In this document: one piece after another, positions 36,745 through 43,978 of the stretch
Layout: each line of letters begins with the position of its first letter
Numbering within the stretch: position 1 is the stretch's first letter
Origin: Chloroflexota bacterium
GTDB lineage: Bacteria; Chloroflexota; Anaerolineae; Promineifilales; Promineifilaceae
Length of the DNA stretch: 64,000 nt
Assembly (NCBI GenBank): GCA_022616275.1
Contig: JAKEFB010000146.1
Span: forward strand, 26,154-90,153
Direction of reading: 5' to 3'
The notes under the pieces: generated by a model
Database searches by the model: none
What the model was told of the DNA's origin: nothing
What the model saw: the letters and a program-made list of their open reading frames with translations, nothing else
Translations under genes and position numbers: made by a program

Positions 36745-37149
36745 ATGTTCAAGCATACGTTAAAAGGAAAGTTGTGGCTGGCGGTAGGAATGGTTATGGT
36801 TCTGGCGGCCTTGCTGGCGGCCGCATTGGAGCGCAATGAGCTTGCCGCCGGCTGCGTGATAGACCCGCATGGCGGGCCATGCTCCGAGGTGGTAACACCA
36901 CAGAATAGCGTGAAAGGCATTCGTTCAACCACCGATGTGCCCGCAGTTGCAGGGACGAATTGGAATGCAGGGACGAATTGGGATTTACCCAGCGATGTAC
37001 CCGCAGTTGCAGGGACGAATTGGAATGTAGGGACGAATTGGGATTTACCCAGCGATGTGCCCGCAGTTGCAGGGACGAATTGGGATACTTTACCCAGCGA
37101 TGTACCCACAGTTGCAGGGACGAATTGGGATAATTTACCCATCTCGTGA
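36745..37149 (+). CDS. Small exported GTNW-repeat protein
   Basis: 134 residues from ATG 36745, which has GGGAGG at good spacing. Residues 1-~34 look like a signal peptide (KGKLWLAVGMVMVLAALLAA). Two Cys follow (GCVIDPHGGPCSE), then four tandem repeats of the type DVPAVAGTNWNAGTNWDLPS, the last two shortened by five residues. Six GTNW motifs occur in all. No known family. Possibly a surface-displayed or processed peptide. Codons and base content are AT-richer than in the flanking genes. First gene of a three-gene unit behind a consensus promoter. Confidence 0.7.
   Translation: MFKHTLKGKLWLAVGMVMVLAALLAAALERNELAAGCVIDPHGGPCSEVVTPQNSVKGIRSTTDVPAVAGTNWNAGTNWDLPSDVPAVAGTNWNVGTNWDLPSDVPAVAGTNWDTLPSDVPTVAGTNWDNLPIS
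36934..37143 (+). repeat. In-frame 60/60/45/45-bp tandem repeats
   Basis: Units start at 36934, 36994, 37054 and 37099, each opening with GATGT(G/A)CCC(G/A)CAGTTGC. All lengths are multiples of three and near identical at DNA level, so expansion is recent and frame-preserving. Confidence 0.9.
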
Positions 37150-37243
37150 GAAGAGAGATAGATGTGTCAGGCAAGCTCTGGCAAGCCCCTTGAAGAAAAA
37201 AGAGCTTGCTAAGCCAGGGATTATCATATTAAGGAGACACAAG

Positions 37244-37795
37244 ATGAAAAAGTACATCAAGCTAATGGTTGGCTTGCTAGTATTGGCTTGTTTATTGGGC
37301 CTCAATATTAGTGTAGCCAATGCTCATCAGTGGAGCAGTTACCACTGGGATAAAAGTGGAACCGCCATTCACATTTATAATTACTTCTACGGGAGCCATC
37401 AAACACAGGCCCGTGCTGCCCGATATGATGGGTGGACGAAAATCGGTATTCTCTATAATTACGAACAATCATCGCATACGCATGTCAGTGTTTTTGGCCA
37501 GAATTCAGGCGATACCGGTTGGGGAGGATTGGCCTCTATAACAAGCGTTAGTTGGACAACCCATTGCTGGTGGTGGTGCCACATTAACCACGTCCACTCC
37601 CAATACAATTCATATTACCCTAGAAGTTCCCTTTATATCCAGGGTATATTCTGCCAGGAAATTGGGCATGCGTGGGGGTTGGCCCACAGTGATACGGGCG
37701 ACTGTATGGGGCTTGGTTATTACAATTTCGACAAATATTACTACGGCTCACACAATAACACGGATTTCTACAATATGTATTGCTGCGGCCACTAA
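37244..37795 (+). CDS. Exported matrixin-like protein with Gln in first zinc position
   Basis: 183 residues from ATG 37244 (AAGGAG upstream). Signal peptide 1-26 ends in VANAHQ. The C-terminal half has a metzincin-like helix QEIGHAWGLAH (Gln138, Glu139, His142, Gly145, His148) followed by a Met-turn-like DCMGLGYY. In active metzincins residue 138 is His. Gln arises from one base change (CAG for CAC/CAT). Either the metal site is altered or inactive, or the family naturally uses Gln. Cys/Trp/Tyr-rich (SWTTHCWWWCHINHVHSQYN). Probably co-transcribed with the repeat protein 94 bp upstream and the anchored protein downstream. Confidence 0.7.
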   Translation: MKKYIKLMVGLLVLACLLGLNISVANAHQWSSYHWDKSGTAIHIYNYFYGSHQTQARAARYDGWTKIGILYNYEQSSHTHVSVFGQNSGDTGWGGLASITSVSWTTHCWWWCHINHVHSQYNSYYPRSSLYIQGIFCQEIGHAWGLAHSDTGDCMGLGYYNFDKYYYGSHNNTDFYNMYCCGH

Positions 37796-37851
37796 ATGAA
37801 TCTTGTTCTGCATCCCAAATCACTTTTAATCAACCATGAAGGGGTTAGACA

Positions 37852-38475
37852 ATGAAAAAGTTAAATTTTTTCGTCTACGGTGGCGTTGTTGTCCTGCTTG
37901 TGACTTTCGCGGTACAAGTTGCCGTCATTAATCTGAATGCCCCCAAGTCAAATGCATTTGCCAGTTGGATTTACCACCCTGAAACGTTCGAAACGGCCGT
38001 CGGCGACGCTGACTTGATTGTGCTAGCTAATGTGATTGCCGTTGAAGCCGGCAATGATATCGTTCACGAAGCGATCGGGCATGAACCTGAAGGTGAGGTT
38101 CGTATCCCGACTCAGCGTATTACCATTGAAGTTGTTGAATCTTATAAGGGCGAAACCAAAACAGGTGAACAACTGGTTCTCTTTCAGACCGGTGGTAAAC
38201 GCGCTGAAATCATTGCTCAAAACGAAGACTCAAACCAAGAACTCAATTCACCCGTCATGATCCTTGAAGGAGACCCGCTTTATAAAGTTGGTGAACAGTA
38301 CCTCTTGTTGTTAGTACCCGGCCCAGATAACTTGCTACGCACCATCTCACCAGAAGGTCGGTACCTTGTGGAAAAAGATGGCACGCTCACACCAATGGTG
38401 GCAAACGAAGCCACAGATGTTGTGCATGGCAAAACGGTTGATGAATTAGAATCTGTATTGCTCAATGAAAGTTAA
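37852..38475 (+). CDS. Membrane-anchored hypothetical protein
   Basis: 207 residues. An N-terminal signal anchor (~8-28) is followed by an extracytoplasmic domain with FETAVGDADLIVLANVIAVE and QRITIEVVESYKGETKTGEQ, a pattern I have seen in uncharacterised exported beta-rich proteins, without known function. It starts 56 bp after the matrixin-like gene and shares its lower GC content. It may form a partner or inhibitor for that protein (inference from position only). Confidence 0.6.
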   Translation: MKKLNFFVYGGVVVLLVTFAVQVAVINLNAPKSNAFASWIYHPETFETAVGDADLIVLANVIAVEAGNDIVHEAIGHEPEGEVRIPTQRITIEVVESYKGETKTGEQLVLFQTGGKRAEIIAQNEDSNQELNSPVMILEGDPLYKVGEQYLLLLVPGPDNLLRTISPEGRYLVEKDGTLTPMVANEATDVVHGKTVDELESVLLNES

Positions 38476-38564
38476 GCGTATCTACCAACCATGCTGGGAT
38501 CAACCCTTCTCCAGAAACACCCAGAGATGAGCTGGGCTGAAACAGTAGCGCCGTAGAAAGATGC

Positions 38565-40028
38565 CTATGGTCTCGTCAACCAAGAAGCGTAGCTTTCTAC
38601 AAACCAGGAATGGACAGTTGTGAAGCGCTCGGATTCTATGATAGCCAGTTGTGTTCTGCGGCCGGTGGGCTGGCTGGCCACGATGACCGTCTGGCCGTCC
38701 ATGTCCCAGGTGACGCCCACTTCCCAGTTGGTCAGGTAGGCCACCCGTTCCAGGCTGGCTGTATCCACGACTTCCGCCCACGGCCCTGCTTCCCCCCAGC
38801 CTTTTAAGAGCAGGCGTGTTCCGTCGGGCGTGATGCCGATAAAAAGGGCCTCGCTGGCGTAACTGGCCTCGATCCGGCCGGTGGCCACGTCAATGACCTG
38901 GAGACCCAGGGACTCTTCGGCCAACTCCCACATGGTCTCGTCGTCGCGGGTGGAATTCATTGTCCGGCCGACGACGTATAGTTTCTGTCCGTCTGGCGAT
39001 AACACGGCGCTCTTAACCGCGCCGTTCAACCCCCCTTTGGCTTCGGCCACACCGGCCGTGAGGGCCAGGAATTTCTCGAACCACGATTGGGCTACCTGGA
39101 GGCCAACGGTGTTCATCTGTTGGGCATCCAGGTCTATGGTCGTCAGCATTTCCTCGTCGGCGTGGACAATATACAGCTTGCGGCCGTCCGGGGAGGGGAC
39201 GACGGCCGGCGCCCAGTGGACAAACAACTGCTCGCCGTGCGGCGCGTCGCAACTTTCCAGGCACCACCAACCGTTGGCCAGGTTGGCAAAAGGCTGGTCC
39301 CAGGTTGTTTCCAGCGTGGCGGCGTTAACCAGCAGAAGGCGCGTCGTGCCCGGCGGGGAGATGCCCGGCTCTTCGCCCGGCGGCGCGCCAAAAAGGGCCA
39401 GCGACGCGCCGTCGCCGGTGTAGGCCATCAGGCTCGGCTCAAACGGCAGCGGCCGCTCGGCCACCAGCGCCCCCGTATTGGCTTCAAAAACCATCAGCGT
39501 GGTGCCTTCCTCCACCTGGTATTCTCGCGCCTGGTAGACCAGCGCCAGGTGCGTGGCCTGGGCGTCAAAGGCCAATGACCAGACCCAGCCGTTGGCCGGC
39601 AGCTCAACCGCCACGTCCTGCCAGGTTGGCACGTCCACCAGGTGCAAGACGTCGGCGCTGGGCCAGCAACTGAGCCCGCCGGCGTAGGACCGGCAGGCCT
39701 CGCCGTGCGACTCAACCACCGCCAGCCGCCGGCCGCCGGCCGAGAAAACGTACGGCGCGCTATACCCCTCGTTGTCGCCTACGACCAGAGGGGTATAGTC
39801 GGCGGCGCTCTGGCCGGTAGCCGGCTCAACGGCGAGAAGCTCCTGGCGACGTTCCGTGGCGTTCCATTGGGCCAGGAGCATGGGGGCGGGCAGGACTGGG
39901 GCGGTAGTTGCTCCGGCCGCCGGCCGGTCTACCGGGACCACGCCGGACTGGTCGGCCGCCTGGCCAGGGGCGGCGCAGCCAGCTAAACAGAAGGCCAAAA
40001 GCAATAGTAGGAAGGTTATGGTTCTCAT
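38565..40028 (-). CDS. Beta-propeller lipoprotein (YVTN/WD40-like), paralog 1
   Basis: 487 residues. Lipobox LLAFCLAGCAAP, then repeated propeller strands (VWSLAFDAQATHLALVYQ, AVLSPDGQKLYVVGRT, TPDGTRLLLKGW, KLYIVHADEEMLTTIDL). Probably a seven-bladed propeller on the outer face of the membrane with a role in binding. Resembles the gene at 43979-45445 in blade order and in the HADE(D/E) and TERR/SPAEAKESL-type linkers. AAGGAGAAAG precedes ATG 40028. Confidence 0.8.
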   Translation of the reverse strand: MRTITFLLLLLAFCLAGCAAPGQAADQSGVVPVDRPAAGATTAPVLPAPMLLAQWNATERRQELLAVEPATGQSAADYTPLVVGDNEGYSAPYVFSAGGRRLAVVESHGEACRSYAGGLSCWPSADVLHLVDVPTWQDVAVELPANGWVWSLAFDAQATHLALVYQAREYQVEEGTTLMVFEANTGALVAERPLPFEPSLMAYTGDGASLALFGAPPGEEPGISPPGTTRLLLVNAATLETTWDQPFANLANGWWCLESCDAPHGEQLFVHWAPAVVPSPDGRKLYIVHADEEMLTTIDLDAQQMNTVGLQVAQSWFEKFLALTAGVAEAKGGLNGAVKSAVLSPDGQKLYVVGRTMNSTRDDETMWELAEESLGLQVIDVATGRIEASYASEALFIGITPDGTRLLLKGWGEAGPWAEVVDTASLERVAYLTNWEVGVTWDMDGQTVIVASQPTGRRTQLAIIESERFTTVHSWFVESYASWLTRP

Positions 40029-40037
40029 TAGCTTTCT

Positions 40038-40150
40038 CCTTTTGTCCTTATTTACACCGCCCAGGTCATAAAAGTTCCCTATCCCTTAATCCTGCAAATC
40101 CGTGTCCCCTTTTGTCTTTATTTACACTGCCTGGGTCACAAAGGTTCCCT
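40038..40150. repeat. 43-bp direct repeat (two copies)
   Basis: 40038-40080 and 40108-40150 match at 37 of 43 positions, and all six differences are transitions. The first copy covers the region just upstream of the propeller-gene start, and the second lies 48 bp before the antitoxin-like gene. Confidence 0.85.
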
Positions 40151-40198
40151 AAACCAATTGCTTTGATACAATACCCGTGTAAGCAGACGAGGTTTTTG

Positions 40199-40501
40199 AT
40201 GCAGAAAATAAGCGAAGTTGCAGAGACAGCGTGGCCGATCAATCCCAACCTGGTTTGGGATTACGACATACCAGATGACGCCGCGCAAAATGAGGCTTTC
40301 AGGCGATGGTATTTAACCCGCGTTCTAACTCGCGGCTCGGCTAATGATATACGGGCAATAGGATTGGCAACGATTCATGCTTATCTGCCGGTTTTAAACC
40401 TGCCTGTTGATATTCGCGACTTTTGGGAATGGTACTTTAACCTGCCGGCCGTCAAAGCCCGTTATGGACATCTTAACCCCTCTACAGCAGCAAGTTCTTA
40501 A
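40199..40501 (+). CDS. Putative DUF6922-type antitoxin
   Basis: 100 residues from ATG 40199. The features NPNLVWDYDIPDD, WYLTRVLTRGSANDI and FWEWYFNLPAVKARYGHL fit the small DUF6922 proteins often found before AbiEii-type nucleotidyltransferases. No good ribosome-binding site is visible. Its 3' end overlaps the next gene by 38 bp, giving translational coupling typical of toxin-antitoxin pairs. Confidence 0.65.
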   Translation: MQKISEVAETAWPINPNLVWDYDIPDDAAQNEAFRRWYLTRVLTRGSANDIRAIGLATIHAYLPVLNLPVDIRDFWEWYFNLPAVKARYGHLNPSTAASS

Positions 40502-41117
40502 AGGTATTGGGCAATCGTCCCTCCAAGAGCGGTTTTACCTGACTGGAGGAACAGCCTTGTCGGCTTTTTACCTGCAGCACCGTTACTCGGAAGATTTGGA
40601 TTTCTTTACTCCCGATCCGGCCGGTGTGTCTCAGGTAGCCCCAGTGTTGACAGCCCTTGCCCAGACACAAACCTGGGAAGTCGCGTTTACCCGAACACTG
40701 GGGACCTTTTTAGAGTGTTTTATCACTGACTTGACTGGTGAACGGATCAAGCTGGATTTCGCCCAGGATTCTCCCTATCGCTTACATCCAACGCAGTACC
40801 AGGCTGAGTTTGGTATTCAAGTGGATAACGTCACCGACATTGCCTGCAACAAACTGTCTGCCTTATTTGACCGGGCTGAACCGAAGGATTTTGTAGACGT
40901 GTACTTTGTCTGCCAGGAAGTAATGTCTTTTTCCCAACTAGAGACATTGACTCGACAGAAGCACATCGGCATAGATGACTACTGGCTGGCCATTGCCTTG
41001 CGCCGCGCCACTCAATTGTCCTTTTTACCCCGCATGATCAAACCGGTCACCGTAGTAGAACTGCAATCCTTTTTTCTCAATCTGGCCGAAGAAATCACGA
41101 AGCGGTTGCAGAAGTAA
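40464..41117 (+). CDS. AbiEii/AbiGii-type nucleotidyltransferase toxin
   Basis: 217 residues from ATG 40464, inside the preceding gene. The nucleotidyltransferase signature is visible: FYLTGGTALSAFYLQHRYSEDLDFFT (GG..(S/T)x8-11(S)xDxDF) with a later acidic strand RIKLDFAQD and NKLSALFDRAEPKDFVDVY. The family pairs with a small antitoxin. Known members block translation by modifying tRNA. With the overlapping upstream gene it forms a probable type IV-like toxin-antitoxin or abortive-infection module. Confidence 0.85.
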   Translation: MDILTPLQQQVLKGIGQSSLQERFYLTGGTALSAFYLQHRYSEDLDFFTPDPAGVSQVAPVLTALAQTQTWEVAFTRTLGTFLECFITDLTGERIKLDFAQDSPYRLHPTQYQAEFGIQVDNVTDIACNKLSALFDRAEPKDFVDVYFVCQEVMSFSQLETLTRQKHIGIDDYWLAIALRRATQLSFLPRMIKPVTVVELQSFFLNLAEEITKRLQK

Positions 41118-41377
41118 ACGGTTTTCCAGATCGTCCTCTACGCCGGAACCAAGCTACCTCGACAACCAACATTAGCTTCACACTGGATGGACCAACAACT
41201 ACCTGAGCCATCAGGGGTGGGTCATTCGCATTGACTGCCGGCCGGGTGGAGGGGTTTATTTCAGCCGGAAACATTTTCAGGTCGAAGTTCGTTCAATAGG
41301 TAATGAAAGCATTGCAGACTATTAAACCGCTCACCCGGCGTAGTACGGCTGCGCCGGGGATTATGATGGAGAAACCT

Positions 41378-42529
41378 GTGAACCAGACCTATTGGAAACG
41401 AACAATCCTGCTTCTTATTTTCCTGTTGGCCCTGGCTGCCTGCGCGCCCGCCGTGGAACCCCCGGCCAGCCTGGACGGCACGAAATGGATCCTGGCCCGC
41501 TACGGCCCGGCCGGCAACCCGGCGGCTGTTTTAGAAGGGACGACCGTCACTGCCGCCTTCGACAACGGCAATGAGCTACATGGCTCAGCCGGCTGCAACA
41601 ACTACTTCACCACTTACCGGGTGCGAGGCTCTTCTTTCCACACGGAGCCTATCCAGCAAACAGAAATGGCCTGTCTGGCCGGAGGCGTCATGGAACAGGA
41701 AGCCGCTTACCTGGCTGCCCTGGCTTCGGCTACGAGTATAGCCACAGCGGGCGATACCCTGACCATCAGTTACGACGGTGGGGAACTGCGCTTTACGGCC
41801 GAGCCACCACCCCCGGTAACACCCCTGACCGGCACGTTGTGGTATTTGGTCACCTTTGAGACCGGAGAGGTGGCCCAATCGCTGCTCAACGGGACAGTCA
41901 TTACCGCCGCCTTCAACGACGACGGAACTGTCGGCGGCTTCGCCGGCTGCAACGGCTACGGTGGCCCTTACCAGGTGGACGGCTCGTCCCTGACTGTCGT
42001 CGAAATTGCCAGCAGCGCCCGTGGCTGCGCCGAAGAAATCCTGGCCCAGGAGGAGGTGTACATCAACGCCCTGACGGCCGCCCACTCTTTTACCCTGGAC
42101 GCTGACAGGCTGGCGATCCATCACGAAGGTGGCGCGCTGCACTTTGCCGCCATGCCGCCGCTAGATGGCCCGCCTTTTACCGGCACACCCTGGCGGCTGG
42201 TCTCCTTTGGCGCAGGCGCCGCCGAGCCACCCCTGGCCGGCACAGAAATCACGGCCGTCTTTGACGGTACACAGATCAGCGGCTCGGCCGGCTGCAACAC
42301 CTACTCCGGTAGCTACACCCTCAGTGGGGCGACCATGACCGTTGGCGAGCTGGCTACCACCCGGATGGCCTGCGAGCAGGCGATCATGGACCAGGAAAAC
42401 GCGTTCCTGGCGGCCTTGAGCCAATCGTCCTTCTTGGCTGTAGCCGTAAACGGTGACCAGCTTATCCTGGTGCATGACGACGGAACCCTGGTCTTTGCGG
42501 CCGGGGAGGCGGCCGGCGATAGGGAATAG
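41378..42529 (+). CDS. Lipoprotein with three META domains
   Basis: 383 residues from GTG 41378, preceded by TGGAG and giving a normal lipoprotein signal (ILLLIFLLALAACAP). ATG 41363 and 41303 are in-frame alternatives. Three HslJ/META repeats of ~120 residues each carry WxLxxxG...V.TAxF..G...GxAGCN.Y and a second Cys with MAC or RGC. The two Cys per repeat suggest a disulfide. META/HslJ domains occur in exported stress proteins and protease inhibitors; no specific role can be given. A perfect hairpin follows nine bp after the stop. Confidence 0.88.
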   Translation: MNQTYWKRTILLLIFLLALAACAPAVEPPASLDGTKWILARYGPAGNPAAVLEGTTVTAAFDNGNELHGSAGCNNYFTTYRVRGSSFHTEPIQQTEMACLAGGVMEQEAAYLAALASATSIATAGDTLTISYDGGELRFTAEPPPPVTPLTGTLWYLVTFETGEVAQSLLNGTVITAAFNDDGTVGGFAGCNGYGGPYQVDGSSLTVVEIASSARGCAEEILAQEEVYINALTAAHSFTLDADRLAIHHEGGALHFAAMPPLDGPPFTGTPWRLVSFGAGAAEPPLAGTEITAVFDGTQISGSAGCNTYSGSYTLSGATMTVGELATTRMACEQAIMDQENAFLAALSQSSFLAVAVNGDQLILVHDDGTLVFAAGEAAGDRE

Positions 42530-42537
42530 GAAACATC

Positions 42538-42571
42538 AGGTGACTGTCACTTCCGCAAGTGACAGTCACCT
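42538..42571. terminator. Perfect 15-bp stem hairpin after META gene
   Basis: AGGTGACTGTCACTT and AAGTGACAGTCACCT around CCGC. There is no T-run. Each arm itself contains GTGACTGTCAC, a near-palindrome, like the nested design of the AACCTCC family. Terminator or repeat element. Confidence 0.75.
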
Positions 42572-42743
42572 CTGAACCTGACAAAAGGCGCAAACTGGTG
42601 TCGTAAAATGTAGCTAAATCAGAACAAATGCGCTATTCTTGTAGTTGATTGGTTACTCTTTTTCCACCCACAACTCTGCCCACCGCTGGCTATCTATCAT
42701 AAGCCCGGTTACAAATTGACCACCAGACAATAGAGAGGCCGAC

Positions 42744-43127
42744 ATGCAAATCCAGGTCGTACAGGGTAATGCGTTGGAGTATCAGGCAGACGTTCTGGCC
42801 CTTAAATATGCCCAGGCCCATTACGGTGTTGACCGGTCGGTGGCCGAGCGGCTGAGAGAAGAGGGCGTCCCGTTCTCCCGCCGGTTGCCAGGCGTATGGG
42901 AATCTTTGTTTGTCAACACGCGCCAGGTCATTGCGCCTGACGCCGTCCTTTTTGTCGGCGTTGAGCCACCCAGCCATTTTGATTACGAGCGATCGGGCAG
43001 CGTTTTTGAAAAAGAAACTGTTTGGCATCATTCGCAACGGCATCTTAGTCATGCACCCACGCTATGGCTTTGTGCGGGTGACCACACGTTTATGGAATGG
43101 GTGATTCCACATACCGGGTCCGCCTGA
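42744..43127 (+). pseudogene. Probable 5' remnant of a CHAT-associated-type gene
   Basis: The first ~94 residues (MQIQVVQGNALEYQADVLALKYAQ ... VLFVGVEPPSHFDYER) resemble the N-terminal region found on some CHAT-domain proteins, as far as I can recall. After FDYER the frame continues in unrelated, His/Trp-rich sequence and stops after 33 codons. A deletion or frameshift has probably removed the rest. The 3' end overlaps the next start by 31 bp. Confidence 0.5.
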
Positions 43128-43909
43128 TTCATTGGAACGACGGGGAGGCCGCAGAGCGGGTCCGGCAACTGGGCACGGCCGGCTACGACGTCATTTACGA
43201 GCTGCTGGACCCGGCCGCTTTCCGGGCGCTGAAAGGCGATCCGCCAGACGCCTTCCTCATTGACCTCGGCCGGTTGCCCAGCCAGGGGCGGGACGTAGCC
43301 CTGGCCCTGCGTACCTTTAAAGACACCCGGCGCGTGCCCCTACTTTTCATCGGCGGCGAGCCGGAGAAAATAGCCCGCGTCCGGCAAAGCCTGCCGGACG
43401 CCGTCTACACCACCTGGGACCAGGTTGGCAGCGCGCTGGAGCAGGCCATCGCCAACCCGCCGGCCGATCCGGTTGTGCCCCCGTCGCTGCTGGCCGGCTA
43501 TTCGGGGACGCCGCTGCCGCAAAAGTTGGGCATTAAAGCCGGTGCCACCGTCGCCCTGGTCAACGCCCCGGCCGATTTTGCGGAGACCCTGGGCGAGTTG
43601 CCTGAAGGGGCGATGCTGCACTGGTACTCGCTCCAACCGGAACCGGATGCCCGTCGGCCCGACGTAACCCTCTGGTTCACCACCTCCCACGCCGAGTTGG
43701 AACACAACGTCGCCGCTATGGGCGCTTTTGGCGGCGCCGGCCGGTTGTGGATCATCTGGCCCAAGAAAACGTCCGGGATTAGCAGCGATTTGTCAGAGCG
43801 GGTCGTGCGTGAGGTCGGTCTGGCCGCCGGGCTGGTAGACTATAAAGTCTGCGCCGTAGACGCCACCTGGTCCGGCCTGTGTTTCACCTGGCGCAAGGGC
43901 AAAGGGTAG
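43097..43909 (+). CDS. Receiver-like/DUF3052 fusion protein
   Basis: 270 residues. Residues ~5-118 resemble a receiver fold (RVRLIHWNDGEAAERV, DAFLIDLGRLPSQGRDVALA, RVPLLFIGGEPEKI) but lack the acidic pair and Lys. Residues ~140-265 match DUF3052 (QKLGIKAGATVALVNAPADF, DVTLWFTTSHAELEH, GRLWIIWPKKTSGISSDLSE, VDYKVCAVDATWSGLCFTWRK). Function unknown. The start lacks a clear ribosome-binding site and overlaps the preceding remnant. Confidence 0.8.
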   Translation: MGDSTYRVRLIHWNDGEAAERVRQLGTAGYDVIYELLDPAAFRALKGDPPDAFLIDLGRLPSQGRDVALALRTFKDTRRVPLLFIGGEPEKIARVRQSLPDAVYTTWDQVGSALEQAIANPPADPVVPPSLLAGYSGTPLPQKLGIKAGATVALVNAPADFAETLGELPEGAMLHWYSLQPEPDARRPDVTLWFTTSHAELEHNVAAMGAFGGAGRLWIIWPKKTSGISSDLSERVVREVGLAAGLVDYKVCAVDATWSGLCFTWRKGKG

Positions 43910-43916
43910 GGGGCAA

Positions 43917-43944
43917 GTATGCAAGTGGCAGGTGACAGGTGTGC
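43917..43944. repeat. Heptanucleotide tract (GGCAGGT type)
   Basis: Four 7-mers (GTATGCA, AGTGGCA, GGTGACA, GGTGTGC) right after the DUF3052 gene stop. Same family as the tracts at 18841 and 62786. Confidence 0.6.
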
Positions 43945-43978
43945 AGAGGCTGGTTTGTTTGGGCGGTAGAGTCGGCCG

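Noticed and set aside
36934-37143. Possible CRISPR array
   Set aside because: Units differ in length by multiples of three, encode an in-frame peptide and have no unique spacers or cas genes.
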